DNA from: Streptomyces diastatochromogenes
Lineage (GTDB): Bacteria; Actinomycetota; Actinomycetes; Streptomycetales; Streptomycetaceae
Direction of reading: 5' to 3'
DNA length: 64,000 nt
NCBI GenBank assembly: GCA_026913215.1
Contig: JAPTYK010000001.1
Location: 6,448,001-6,512,000 of the forward strand
The stretch's first letter is position 1, and each line of letters begins with the position of its first letter. Of the stretch, positions 46,303 through 55,275 are shown piece by piece. The notes beneath the pieces are model-generated. The model was not told the DNA's origin. It did no database searches and saw only the letters and a list, made by a program, of their open reading frames with translations. A program made the position numbers and the translations under genes.

Positions 46303-46493
46303 GCGCTCAATCCGGACGGACCGCCGAATCCTGCCACCGACCGGAATCCACATCCACCCGAAGAAGGCAGGAGCGGGGGACCCAGGTAGTACGCCGATTC
46401 CTTCGGAGAAGGACGGCTCGGGGTGAAGTCGCGCGAGAGCGCGGCCGGACATCTCCAGTCCGAACCCGACAGCTCACCTCGCAGGCGCCGGAG
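46303..46493 (+). promoter_or_regulatory. c-di-AMP riboswitch (ydaO/yuaA class)
   Basis: The leader matches the Streptomyces ydaO-type pattern in order: CCGCCGAATCCTGCCACCGA (from 46321), GAAGAAGGCAGGAGCGGGGG (from 46360) with ACCCAGGTAGT, CGGGGTGAAGTCGCGCGAGA (from 46419), GCGGCCGG, GAACCCGACAGCTCACCTCG and CAGGCGCCGG. This class binds cyclic di-AMP and in Streptomyces turns off cell-wall lytic enzyme genes, often Rpf or LysM/M23 proteins, exactly what follows here. Ends are approximate because they were matched by eye. Confidence 0.9.
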
Positions 46494-46504
46494 AGGAATT
46501 CGCC

Positions 46505-47422
46505 ATGCCCGCGAAGGGTAAGCACCGCCGCCCCAAGTCCAGCCGCCTGACCCGCGGCCTCGCCGCCGCCGGCACCGGCGGCGCCGTCGTCGCCCTCCGC
46601 TCCTCGGAGCCACCGGCGCCCACGCCGCCGAGCAGGCCGCCGCTCCCGCCGCCGCCCCGGTGAAGGCCGCTCCCGCCGCCCCCGCGAAGGCCGCGCCGAA
46701 GACGTACTCCGTCGTCCGGGGCGACTACCTGTCGAAGATCGCCTCCGAGCACCACCTCGCCGGCGGCTGGCAGAAGCTGTACGCGGACAACCGCCGGGTC
46801 GTCGGCGAGGACCCCTCGATGATCCTGCCCGGCATGAAGCTCACCCTCGGCGCCAAGAGCACGGCCGGGACGGACCACCGGGGCACCCGGAGCTCCGGCA
46901 AGAACGGCGACGAGGCCCCCGCGCCTCCCGCGACAGCGGGCGCGCCCGGCCCCGGCCGCCGCCGCGACCACCTCCGCCCCGGCGCCCGCCTCCTCGGCCG
47001 GCACGGGCTCCTCCTCCGGCTGGGTCGCCCCGATCGCCGGCGCCGGCACGTCGACCCCGTACCACCAGGCCGGCTCCATGTGGTCCTCCGGCTACCACAC
47101 CGGCGTCGACTTCGTCGCCTCCACCGGCACCCCCGTCCACGCGGTCGGCCCCGGCACCGTCTACTCCGCCGGCGACGGCGGCGCGTACGGCAACCAGGTC
47201 GTCATCCAGCACGCCGACGGCACCTTCTCGCAGTACGCCCACCTGTCCTCGATCTCCGTCTCCGCCGGCCAGACCGTCACCGGCGGCGAGCAGATAGGCC
47301 TCTCCGGCGCGACCGGCAACGTCACCGGCCCGCACCTGCACTTCGAGATGCGCACCGGGCCGGAGTACGGCTCCGACATCGACCCGCTGGCCGCCCTGCG
47401 CCAGCACGGCGTGAGCATCTGA
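46505..47422 (+). CDS. Secreted LysM plus M23 peptidoglycan endopeptidase (frameshifted)
   Basis: ATG 46505 gives MPAKGKHRRPKSSRLTRGLA, a long export leader. Then come a LysM domain (TYSVVRGDYLSKIASEHHLA, YADNRRVVGEDPSMILPGMK), an Ala/Pro linker and an M23 domain with GYHTGVDFVA (HxxxD) and GPHLHFEMR (HxH) as zinc ligands. It should cleave peptide bridges of the cell wall. Frame changes near 46600 and 46930 fall in the leader and linker. The c-di-AMP riboswitch and promoter upstream place it under second-messenger control. A terminator hairpin follows the stop by 15 bp. Confidence 0.9.
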
Positions 47423-47437
47423 CGCGGCATCACCTCT

Positions 47438-47469
47438 CGGAGGCCCGGCACCCGCGTGCCGGGCCTCCG
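47438..47469 (+). terminator. Hairpin terminator after the M23 peptidase
   Basis: CGGAGGCCCGGCAC (47438-47451) pairs perfectly with GTGCCGGGCCTCCG (47456-47469) around a CCGC loop, 15 bp after the stop. TTTGGGG follows a few bases on. Confidence 0.85.
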
Positions 47470-47574
47470 GCGTATTCCGGTTTGGGGGAATCTTTATCGG
47501 TGGCATATGTCACCCTGCGTCAACCCCTCCTTACGGTCGCGTAGGTCACACCCGAAGGGGAAGGATGTGGTCCC

Positions 47575-48369
47575 GTGGCAGACGATTCGAGATCAACAGA
47601 CCAGAACGCATTCGGGTCGTACGCGGCGATCGGCGACAGCTTCACCGAGGGCGTCGGAGACCCCGGGCCCGAGGGGACGTACGTCGGCTGGGCGGACCGC
47701 TTCGCGGTCCTGCTCGCCGACCAGCTGCCGGAGCACGACGACTTCCGGTACGCCAATCTCGCCGTACGGGGGCGCCTTCTCGACCAGATCGTGGCGGAAC
47801 AGGTCCCGAGGGCGAAGGAACTCGCCCCCGACCTGGTGACCTTCTGCGCGGGCGGCAACGACATCATCCGCCCCGGGACGGACCCGGACGACGTGGCCGA
47901 GCGCTTCGAGCGCGCCGTCGCCGACCTCACCTCCGCCGTCGGCACCGTCATGGTGACCACCGGCTTCGACACCCGCGGCGTGACCCTCCTCAAGCACCTG
48001 CGCGGCAAGATCGCCACGTACAACGGGCACGTCCGGGCCATCGCGGACCGCTACGGCTGCCCGGTCCTCGACCTGTGGTCGCTGAAGTCCGTGCAGGACC
48101 GGCGCGCCTGGGACGACGACCGGCTGCACCTCTCGCCCGAGGGACACACCCGCGTCGCCCTGCGCGCCGCCCAGGTCCTCGGCATGGAGGTGCCCGCCGA
48201 CCCGGACCAGCCCTGGCCGCCGGAGCCGCCGCGCGGCACCCTCGAAGTGCGCCGCGACGACATCCACTGGGCCAGGGAGTACCTGGTGCCCTGGATCGGG
48301 CGCAGGCTGCGCGGCGAGAGCTCGGGCGACCACGTGGAGGCGAAGCGCCCCGACCTCATGCCCCTGTAG
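47575..48369 (+). CDS. SGNH/GDSL hydrolase
   Basis: GTG 47575 after GGGGAAGGA gives a 264-residue cytoplasmic protein. It has the block I nucleophile (SYAAIGDSFTEGVGDPGPEG), block III ELAPDLVTFCAGGNDIIRPG with catalytic-site Asn, and the block V Asp/His pair in DDDRLHLSPEGHTRVALRAA. These enzymes are esterases or acyl hydrolases; the natural substrate is unknown. There is no signal peptide. The frame is intact. The C-terminal 50 residues (RRDDIHWAREYLVPWIGRRL) are a common extension in Streptomyces homologues. Confidence 0.9.
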   Translation: MADDSRSTDQNAFGSYAAIGDSFTEGVGDPGPEGTYVGWADRFAVLLADQLPEHDDFRYANLAVRGRLLDQIVAEQVPRAKELAPDLVTFCAGGNDIIRPGTDPDDVAERFERAVADLTSAVGTVMVTTGFDTRGVTLLKHLRGKIATYNGHVRAIADRYGCPVLDLWSLKSVQDRRAWDDDRLHLSPEGHTRVALRAAQVLGMEVPADPDQPWPPEPPRGTLEVRRDDIHWAREYLVPWIGRRLRGESSGDHVEAKRPDLMPL

Positions 48370-48519
48370 CGGCGGGCGGACCGGCGGGGACGGACGGGCC
48401 CCGGTTGGTGCGGGAGGTGAAGGGCGCCGGCGGTCAGGAGTGGCGCGCGGGAGGCGGCGCCGCCGGGTGCTGGGATGTGCCCGCCGGAGCCCCGGCACCC
48501 ACCCCGAAGGGACCCGCCC

Positions 48520-49291
48520 GTGACGATCCGCCGCCCAGCGCCGCCCGCACCGCCCGCCTGCTCGCCGCCACCGCCGTGCTCGGCGGCCTCCTCGCCGGCA
48601 CGGCGGCCCCGCCCTGGCCGCCGCGCCCGGCCGGGCCGCCCTCCGCACCTCCGCCCGCGACGCCGACCCGGCCACGGCCACGGTCACCGTCACGGGCAAC
48701 GGCCGCGCGTCCGCCGCACCCGACCTGGCGATCCTGTCCGCCGGGGTCGAGGCCACCCGCCCGACGGCGAAGGAGGCGATGGCGGCGCAGAGCACCGGGG
48801 CCGAGACGCTCCTCGCGGTGCTCCACAAACAGGGGATCGCCGACCGGGACATCCGCACCGACAGCCTCTCGCTGGCCCCCGTCTACACCCAGACCAAGGA
48901 CGGGGAAAGCAAGGTGACGGGCTATCAGGCGGGGCAGTCCTTCTCCGTGAAGGTCCGCGACATCGACCGGACCGGCCAGGTTATCGGCGCCGTCAACGAC
49001 GCCGCCGGGAGCACGGGCCGGATCAACGGGGTCGTCTTCGACGTCGCCGACCCCTCGGCGCTGCGCGCGAAGGCCCGCGAGGCCGCCTACCGCGACGCGT
49101 ACGACAAGGCCTCGCAGCACGCCCGGCTCAGCGGCCACCGCCTCGGCCGCCTGGTCTCCCTGAGCGAGGGCGAATCCGTCCGCCCCGGCCTCGGCGCGGC
49201 CCCCGTCCCGGCCGACGAACCGGGCGTCCCGCTGGCACCCGGCGAGATCGAGGAGCAGGTCACGGTCTCGGCGGTGTACGAACTGATCTGA
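48520..49291 (+). CDS. Secreted SIMPL (DUF541) domain protein (frameshifted leader)
   Basis: GTG 48520 after GAAGGGA starts a signal sequence whose frame changes twice (48530-48680), giving approximately TARLLAATAVLGGLLAGTAA. The mature SIMPL domain is intact: TVTVTGNGRASAAPDLAILS, GIADRDIRTDSLSLAPVYTQ, YQAGQSFSVKVRDIDRTGQV and the C-terminal EIEEQVTVSAVYELI. About 257 residues. SIMPL proteins are periplasmic or exported oligomers of unclear function, sometimes linked to oxidative stress. Confidence 0.8.
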
Positions 49292-49375
49292 CCGGGGGCG
49301 GGGCGGGCACGGGCACGAGGGCGGGGGAGCGGGAGGGCGCGGCCGGATCGACTACAGAGGGCTGTCCGGGCTGTC

Positions 49376-50054
49376 CTAGCCGCCAGGGCCGTCCGCCGGG
49401 TCTCCCGGCTCGTCCTGGGGGGCCTCCGGTGCCCCCGGCCCCTCCGGTGCGGACGCCCCCGGAGTCGGCAGGCCGAGTTCACGGGCGAGGGCGGCGTCGG
49501 CCCAGCGGAGCATCGTGGTGCGGGGAGGGAGCCGGGGTAGGCCGTGGTCTGGACGGCGAGGCCGTCGAGGAGGGCGGTGAGGCGCCAGGCGGCACCGGCG
49601 GGATCCGCGCAGCGGAACTCGCCGGCGGCGGCGCCCTCCTCGATGACCCGGGTCAGCGCGGCCTTCCACTCCTGGTCGAGGGAGGCGGCGACCCGGCGCA
49701 GTTCGGGGTCGCGCAGGAGACCGCCCAGCCCTCGATCCACAGCCGCCAGCCCTTGGCCCGGCCGGTCGGGGCGTACCAGCGGAGCGCGGCCCGCAGCCGC
49801 CGGACGGCGGTGGAGCGCCGTCCGAGCAGCCGGCGCAGCTGGGCGAGGTCGCCCTCGGCCGCGTGGGCGAAGGCCGCGGCGACCAGTTGCTCCTTGGACG
49901 AGAAGTGGTAGAGCACGAGCGCGTTGCTCACGTCGAGCGCGGCGGCCACGTCGGAGATCCGGACGGCGGCGACGCCACGGGCCTCGATCTGCTCGACGGC
50001 GGCCCTCAGGAGTTCCTCCCGCCGCTCGGCCACGCTCAACCGCACTCTCGCCAC
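49376..50054 (-). CDS. TetR-family regulator (BetI-like, frameshifted)
   Basis: GTG 50054 gives VARVRLSVAERREELLRAAV, HTH RISDVAAALDVSNALVLYHF with SSKEQLVAAAF, then a ligand domain (LRAALRWYAPTGRAKGWRLW) and, after frame changes near 49730 and 49525, GLLRDPELRRVAASLDQEWK and TTMLRWADAALARELGLPTP. The pattern with YHF-SSKE and a TetR_C_6-like domain resembles BetI/RutR-type regulators. The C-terminus is a Pro/Gly/Glu tail. It is downstream of the dehydrogenase gene on the same strand with 65 bp between, so it may regulate it. Confidence 0.8.
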
Positions 50055-50119
50055 GCCGTGCAGCCTACACAGCACATGACAAGGGCATGATCGTCACACG
50101 GCTTCGGCGCGTGGCCGGT

Positions 50120-51292
50120 TCAGTACCAGCCGTAGCGTTCGGCGATCACCGGAAGGCGCTCGTCCACCAGCGCGTGCGCCGCGCGCGCGGGCTGACGCCC
50201 TCCGCCTCCGCCCGGTCGAGCATCCCGCCGACGAGCGTCCGCATCGCCCGCCGCACCCGCTCGAAGGCCTGCTCCGCGTCGGCCTCGACGTCGCCGAAGA
50301 GGGTCCACCACCACCAGGCGTTGGTGCACGAGTTCACCACCACGTCCGGGAGGACGGTCACCCCGCGCGCGGCGAGCGCCTCCTCGGCCTCCGGCAGGAC
50401 CGGCATGTTGGCCGCCTCGGCGATCCAGCGGGCGGTGATCCGGTGCTGGTCCGCGGCGCCGATCGCGTACGAGACGGCCGCCGGGACGAGGACCTCGGCG
50501 TCGGCCGAGGCCAGGCGTCCCGGGCTCCTCGCGGTCGCCGGGACGCAGTGCGGAGCGGTCGACGGTCCCGTGCGCGTCACGGGCGGCGAGCAGCGCCTCG
50601 ACGTCGAGGCCGTCGGGGTTCACGATCGTGCCCCGGACGTCGGCGACGGCCACGACCCGCAGCCCGGCCTGGAGAGGAAGCGGGCGGTCGCCCCGCCCAT
50701 CGTGCCGAGGCCCTGCACGGACACCCGGGTCCCCGCGTACGGCCGTCCGGCCCGGTCGAGGGCGACGAGCACGGACTCGGCGACCCCGAGACCGCCGACG
50801 AGCTCGTCGAGCCCGATGCCGTCCACCTCGATCGCGAACGCGTCGGCGAGCCGCTTCCGGGCCTCCGCCTCGTCCTCCAGGAGCGGGTACACGGCCTGTA
50901 CGGAGGAGACGAGCCCGGCCTCGGCCACCGCCCGGTCCACCAGGTCCTGGGTGAGCCCGAGGTCCTCCCCGGTGGTCCAGAACCGCTCGACGTACGGCCG
51001 CATCGCCCGCAGGTAGCGCACGAGGACGCCGTACGCCTCGGGGGAGCGGGGGTCGCAGTCGATGCCGCCCTTGGCGCCGCCCAGCGGCACGTACCGGGCG
51101 GACGGGTCGTAGTGCAGGGCCTCCTTCATGGTCATGCCCCGGGCGAGCCCGGCGACCTCCTGCGCCGTACAGCCCTCCCGCATCCGCAGACCCCCGCTGG
51201 CCACGCCGCGCACCAGCCGGTCGACCACCAGATGGCCCCGTCGCCCGGTCACGTGATCGGTCCAGTCGACGGACAGCAGGGGTGGGACTCAT
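50120..51292 (-). CDS. Glu/Leu/Phe/Val dehydrogenase-family enzyme (frameshifted)
   Basis: The protein probably starts at ATG 51292 (MSPTP, then LLSVDWTDHVTG after a frame change near 51278). It has HLVVDRLVRGVASGGLRMRE, VPLGGAKGGIDCDP with the catalytic Lys, TGEDLGLTQDLVDRAVAEAG and the NAD-binding VSVQGLGTMGGATARFLS. Later parts (VNPDGLDVEALLAARDAHGT, VLVPAAVSYAIG, ITARWIAEAANMPVLPEAEE) complete the fold; frame changes fall near 50665, 50520 and 50185. It deaminates an amino acid oxidatively; which one cannot be told. Length about 390, normal for the family. Confidence 0.85.
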   Translation of the reverse strand: MSPTPAVRRLDRSRDRATGPSGGRPAGARRGQRGSADAGGLYGAGGRRARPGHDHEGGPALRPVRPVRAAGRRQGRHRLRPPLPRGVRRPRALPAGDAAVRRAVLDHRGGPRAHPGPGGPGGGRGRARLLRTGRVPAPGGRGGGPEAARRRVRDRGGRHRARRARRRSRGRRVRARRPRPGRTAVRGDPGVRAGPRHDGRGDRPLPLQAGLRVVAVADVRGTIVNPDGLDVEALLAARDAHGTVDRSALRPGDREEPGTPGLGRRRGPRPGGRLVRDRRRGPAPDHRPLDRRGGQHAGPAGGRGGARRARGDRPPGRGGELVHQRLVVVDPLRRRRGRRGAGLRAGAAGDADARRRDARPGGGGGRQPARAAHALVDERLPVIAERYGWY

Positions 51293-51421
51293 CGCGGATC
51301 TCCTCGGAGGGACGGTCGGACGGGCGGGTCGTACTGAACGACGGTTCAGTATGGCCGACCGCCCGGACGTCCCGGGTCCGGGCCGCCCATAATGGAACGA
51401 CCCCAGAGATCAGGAGGTCCT

Positions 51422-52619
51422 GTGACCGGTACCGGCTCCGACCGTTCGCCGCGGGCCCGGCTGCGCGCCCTGCGCCCCGAGTCCTTCGGCGCGGACCCCA
51501 CGGGCGCCCGCCTCGCCCGGATCCGCCGCTCGCCGAACTTCGCGGACGGGATCTTCCAGAACCCCGAACCGGCGCGCCGCGGCCCCTCCGGGTCCGGCGT
51601 CGAACTCGCCAAGATCTACTTCGAGAAGGAGGGACGCGCGCGCCGAGCCCCACCGGCGCGATCCCCGTCCACCCCACCACCCTCGCCGACCTGGCCGAGC
51701 CCCGGCCACCGGCCTGCGCCTGACCTGGATGGGCCACTCCGGCATCCTCGCGGAGATCGACGGCCACCGGGTCCTCTTCGACCCGGTCTGGGGCGACCGC
51801 TGCTCCCCGTTCCCCTTCGCGGGTCCCAAGCGGCTCCACCCCGTGCCCGTACCGCTGGCCGAGCTCGGCCCGGTCGACGTGGTCGTGATCTCGCACGACC
51901 ACTACGACCACCTCGACCTGCCGACGATCAAGGCACTGGCCGGCACCGACACGCTCTTCGCGGTGCCGCTCGGCGTCGGCGCGCACCTGGAGCGCTGGGG
52001 CGTGCCCGCCTCCCGCCTGCGCGAGCTGGACTGGAACGAGTCCACCGAGGTCGGCGACCTGCTGCTCACGGCCACCCCGGCCCGCCACTTCTGCGGCCGC
52101 GGCCTGCGCAACACGCAGCACACGCTCTGGGCCTCCTGGGTGGTGCGGGGCCCCGAGCACCGCCTCTTCCACAGCGGCGACACCGGCTACTTCTCCGGCT
52201 TCGCCGACATCGGCGCCGCCCACGGCCCCTTCGACGCCACGATGATCCAGATCGGCGCCTACTCGGAGTTCTGGACCGACATCCACATGACCCCCGCCGA
52301 GGGGATGCGGGCCCATCTCGACCTCCAGGGCGGCAAGCCCGCCGGGGTGCTCCTGCCGATCCACTGGGGCACCTTCAACCTCGCCCCGCACCCCTGGGCC
52401 GAGCCCGGGGAGTGGACGAAGGACGCGGCCGAGGAGGCGGGCCAGGCGGTGGCCTTCCCGAAGCCCGGCGAGCCCTTCGAGCCCGCGGGGAAGCTGCCGG
52501 GGGAGGCCTGGTGGCGGACGGTGTCCCGGCCGATCCCGCGTCCGTGGCGCCGCCCCCGGCCGGCGCAGGCTCCTGCCGAGGAACCCAGGAACGATCTCGA
52601 CCTCGCGGGCGAGAGGTGA
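51422..52619 (+). CDS. MBL-fold metallohydrolase, UlaG/NAPE-PLD-like (frameshifted N-terminus)
   Basis: GTG 51422, 6 bp after AGGAGG, begins a ~95-residue N-terminal segment that changes frame near 51645 and 51705. The hydrolase domain follows: RLTWMGHSGILAEIDGHRVL, DPVWGDRCSPFPFAGPKRLH, VVISHDHYDHLDLPTIKALA (HxHxDH), TPARHFCGRGLRNTQHTLWA, SGDTGYFSGFADIG and LPIHWGTFNLAPHPWAEP. This layout, with the extra N-terminal segment and a C-terminal Pro/Arg tail, resembles NAPE-phospholipase D and outer-membrane-associated relatives. The substrate is unknown. It is divergent from the dehydrogenase. Confidence 0.87.
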
Positions 52620-52737
52620 CGCCGGCCCAGGACGACCTCGCGGAGACCGTGCGGATGCCTGTGTGCCCGGAGCCCGCCGGGAAGGGACGCTGACCCGCGG
52701 TCTCCTCGCACGGACGGGACGGGCGGCAGGCGCCGTC

Positions 52738-53676
52738 TCAGGGCCGTGGCCGCGCCGGCTCTCCGAAGGGTGCGCCCGTCTCGGCGTCGAACGCCATGCC
52801 GTACAGCGCGTGGTCGGCCCGGGGCGGTGACGCGGGTATCGAGCTCCCGGGCGCCGGGTTTCCGGGCGTCGAGCTCCCGGGCACTGCGGTTCCGGGAGTC
52901 GCGCTCCCGGGCGTCGCGGTTCCGGGCGTCGTGCTCCCGGGCGTCGCGTTTCCGGATGTCGGCGGGGTGAGGGAGACGAGCCAGAGGACGCGCCACTGGC
53001 GCCGCCCGTCGCGGCGGGCGATGAGGTCGCTGCCGGTCACACGGGCGTCGGGGCGGGCGGCCAGGGCCTTGGCGGTGGCCTGCTCCCTGGACATCTTCAC
53101 CGGAGGGAGCGCGGGAGCCTGTTCGTTCCGGGCGGCGAAGGAGAGGATTTTCCGGCCGCCCCCCACGACGAGGTCGAGACGCATCGGGAGGAGGACGCCC
53201 CCGGCGCGGGCACGCCACTGCACCACCCTGGCCTGCCGGTCGGGGCCGCCGCCGAGTACACCTGCGCACGGCTGCCGCGCAGCGCCCACGGGAAGTGCGT
53301 CCGGGCGAACGCGGCCCCCGCGTCGAGGGCGGACTCGTCCGTCAGCTTCGCCGTCGAGGCCTTCTCGGGGACGAACGCCGCGAGCTGTCCCGCCATCGGC
53401 TCTCCGGACGGCCAGGCCAGCGCGAGGGAGCCCGTGGAGGTGGCGACGTCCAGCCTGCCGGGACGGTCCGCCGAGGCGGGTACGTAGCGCACGTCGGTCG
53501 GGGCCACGCCCGGCCCGAAGAAGGCCCGGGTGGCGTCGGACGCGGCGACCAGCTGCTCGGCGTCCGGGCGCTGCGAGGCGTCCGCGTCGGAGAGGGTGAG
53601 GCCGACGGCGGGCACGGCCACGGCGGACAGGAGCAGTCCGCCGAGGACGGCGACGACCACCCGTTGCGGACGTCAT
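52738..53676 (-). CDS. Membrane-anchored protein with a TPGxx repeat tail region (frameshifted)
   Basis: ATG 53676 gives MTSAT and, after one frame change near 53660, an N-terminal anchor (VVVAVLGGLLLSAVAVPAVG) then an extracytoplasmic domain (LTLSDADASQRPDAEQLVAA, ALDAGAAFARTHFPWALRGS). After another change near 53245 come VLLPMRLDLVVGGGRKILSF, a pentapeptide repeat region (ATPGSTTPGTATPGSATPG and so on) and a closing HALYGMAFDAETGAPFGEPA. About 312 residues. I do not recognise the family. The Thr/Pro repeat looks like a flexible, possibly wall-spanning linker. It is coupled to the VanZ-like gene upstream. Confidence 0.6.
   Translation of the reverse strand: MTSATGGRRRPRRTAPVRRGRARRRPHPLRRGRLAAPGRRAAGRRVRRHPGLLRAGRGPDRRALRTRLGGPSRQAGRRHLHGLPRAGLAVRRADGGTARGVRPREGLDGEADGRVRPRRGGRVRPDALPVGAARQPCAGVLGGGPDRQARVVQWRARAGGVLLPMRLDLVVGGGRKILSFAARNEQAPALPPVKMSREQATAKALAARPDARVTGSDLIARRDGRRQWRVLWLVSLTPPTSGNATPGSTTPGTATPGSATPGTAVPGSSTPGNPAPGSSIPASPPRADHALYGMAFDAETGAPFGEPARPRP
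52832..52966. repeat. 15-bp minisatellite, about nine units
   Basis: Units of the form CCGGGCGTCGNGNTN repeat every 15 bp from 52832 to 52966, with two alternating endings (GCTC and GGTT/GTTT). On the minus strand they encode the TPGxx repeat of the membrane protein. Unit number changes would keep the frame, so length variation among strains is expected. Confidence 0.85.
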
Positions 53677-54190
53677 GGCGCCCGGCCCGCCCGGGTGCCG
53701 GGGAGACCGCCGCGCGGCGCCGCCGCCAGGCGACCGCGACGAGGCAGCCGGCGAGTGCTCCGAGGGCGTTCGCGCCGAGGTCGGAGACGTCACAGGCCCG
53801 TGCCATGCCGGGCACCAGCGCCTGTGTCACCTCGATCGCCCCGGAGAGCACGGCCAGGGCCGGCACCACCGTGACGGGGCGCCGGGTGGACGCCGTCAGG
53901 AAGAAGCCCAGGGGTACGAAGAGCGCGATGTTCAGGAGGGCTTGATCGGCGACGAGCGCGGCCGCGAAGTCCTCGGGGACCGAGCACATCCGGGACGCGG
54001 GCGCGTGCGGTCCGAGCGGGGCGAGCGTGGCGACGAGCACGACCGCGCCGGAGGCAGCGGTCCCCAGCCAGGCCAGGGCGGCCCGTCCGTGACGCCGGTA
54101 CAGGGGCCGGGCGGCGATCGCGGTGGCCAGGACGATCAGGACGAGGGACGGCCCCAGAAGGGGATTCGCGCCGATGAAGGCATCGATCAT
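53673..54190 (-). CDS. VanZ-like membrane protein
   Basis: ATG 54190 gives MIDAFIGANPLLGPSLVLIV, with hydrophobic helices (AWLGTAASGAVVLVATLAPL, LNIALFVPLGFFLTASTRRP) and the VanZ core: NIALFVPLGF, SGAIEVTQALVPG and CDVSDLGANALGALAGCLVA. About 172 residues. VanZ proteins confer low-level teicoplanin resistance in some bacteria, but most members have no known role. A frame change just before the end would restore TGA at 53673-53675, overlapping the next ATG. It forms a two-gene unit with the repeat-containing membrane protein. Confidence 0.8.
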
Positions 54191-54229
54191 GGTGGTTCTC
54201 CGCTGGGCGGCTGGAGGGAGCGGGGGGAG

Positions 54230-54262
54230 GCCGGCCTCCCCGCGGAAGGCGGGGAGGCCGGC
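54230..54262 (-). terminator. Perfect 14-bp hairpin terminator
   Basis: GCCGGCCTCCCCGC (54230-54243) pairs perfectly with GCGGGGAGGCCGGC (54249-54262) around GGAAG. On the minus strand it lies 9 bp after the stop of the secreted protein gene at 54271 and before the VanZ gene. Confidence 0.8.
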
Positions 54263-54270
54263 GCGGCACG

Positions 54271-54693
54271 TCAGCAGGCGGTCACGGGCGCGTTGTAGAA
54301 CGTCCCCTGGTCCTGCACGGCCAGCCAGCCGACCACGTTGGCGCAGTCGTTGAAGCCCAGCCCGTTGAAGAACTCGTGCGACGTGGTGTTCACGTTCTGG
54401 GTGAACCAGCCCTTGTTGTAGCTGTAGCCGTGGTAGCTGAAGCCGAACTGGGCGGTGATCGTGCCGCCGCCGTTCTTCTCGTACCACTCGTCCATCTTCC
54501 AGTACACGCCGCCGCCGGGCTGCTCGGTCGGGTAGTCCCAGTCGGCCGCGATCGTCGTGAACAGGTAGCCGTTGCTCAGCTTCAGCCGCGACGTCCCGTA
54601 GTCCCAGTTGCCACCGGCGGAGGCGCTCGGAGCGGCGGCCAGGAGTACGGCCATCAGGGCGGCGGAGGTACCGAGTGCCTTGCGAATCTTCAT
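54271..54693 (-). CDS. Small secreted protein, Trp/Tyr-rich
   Basis: ATG 54693, 5 bp after GAGGTG, gives a signal peptide (MKIRKALGTSAALMAVLLAA, cleavage after SASA). The mature ~115 residues are aromatic-rich (NWDYGTSRLKLSNGYLFTTI, YWKMDEWYEKNGGGTITAQF, FSYHGYSYNKGWFTQNVNTT) with two Cys. It resembles exported beta-sheet proteins, but I do not recognise a family. The frame is intact. Its own terminator follows. With the next gene upstream it forms a pair of small exported proteins next to a SARP regulator. Confidence 0.65.
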   Translation of the reverse strand: MKIRKALGTSAALMAVLLAAAPSASAGGNWDYGTSRLKLSNGYLFTTIAADWDYPTEQPGGGVYWKMDEWYEKNGGGTITAQFGFSYHGYSYNKGWFTQNVNTTSHEFFNGLGFNDCANVVGWLAVQDQGTFYNAPVTAC

Positions 54694-54759
54694 GATCACC
54701 TCGTGTTGTGAAACCCCGGACGGACGCCGGGATGCTGATGCGTCAGTGGAAAAAAAGCG

Positions 54760-55116
54760 TCAGAGCGTGCCGTAGAGGGCGCACTGGGTCCAGTCGGAGG
54801 CCTGCTCGGTCGGCACGTCGCAGTAGCCGATCCGGTACTCCCCGGTCTCGCTCTGCCAGCCCTGGATCGTGATCTCGCCCTTCCACCACCAACCGGGAAC
54901 CGGGGTCCAGTCGTTGGGCGAGGCGATCCAGCCGGTGCAGGCCTCCTGGTCGGCGTGGTTGCGGCCGCACATCCTGATCTGGTCGGACCAGCGCGTCGAG
55001 ATGGTCACCTGCTGGCCGTTGGTTCCGGCGGCGGCGGATCCCGCGTAGCCGATGACGCCCGCGGTGGCGAGTGCCGCGGCCGTCGCGATCCTGGCGATCT
55101 TCCTGTTCACCGTCAT
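54760..55116 (-). CDS. Small secreted protein with four cysteines
   Basis: ATG 55116 gives a clear signal peptide (MTVNRKIARIATAAALATAG, cleavage near AAAGTNG). The mature ~88 residues contain RMCGRNHADQEACTGWIASP, PGWWWKGEITIQGWQSETGE and YRIGYCDVPTEQASDWTQCA, with four Cys that could make two disulphides. The family is not recognised. The frame is intact. It lies 66 bp upstream of the other small secreted gene on the same strand. Confidence 0.65.
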   Translation of the reverse strand: MTVNRKIARIATAAALATAGVIGYAGSAAAGTNGQQVTISTRWSDQIRMCGRNHADQEACTGWIASPNDWTPVPGWWWKGEITIQGWQSETGEYRIGYCDVPTEQASDWTQCALYGTL

Positions 55117-55275
55117 GCTGTCGTCCTTCTACGGGTCGGGAAGGTGGGGACAGGGTTCCTGCCGCCGGTTCCCGTGGTCGGGTGGGTCGAGCAAGGGAGG
55201 ATGTCCGTGCGGGCTGCACGGACGCTGTTCGACCGCTGCACGCGCGAGCGGCGGCGGGTGGACGGGCCCCGGGCC

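Noticed and set aside
52832..52966. CRISPR-like array
   Set aside because: Units are 15 bp, contiguous and without unique spacers, and they are coding; no cas gene is nearby.
52796..53000. Elastin-like pentapeptide repeat (LPGVA/VPGVx) on the plus strand
   Set aside because: It is the reverse reading of the 15-bp repeat inside the minus-strand membrane protein, which has an anchor, a domain and a conserved end. No ribosome site or leader supports the plus-strand frame.
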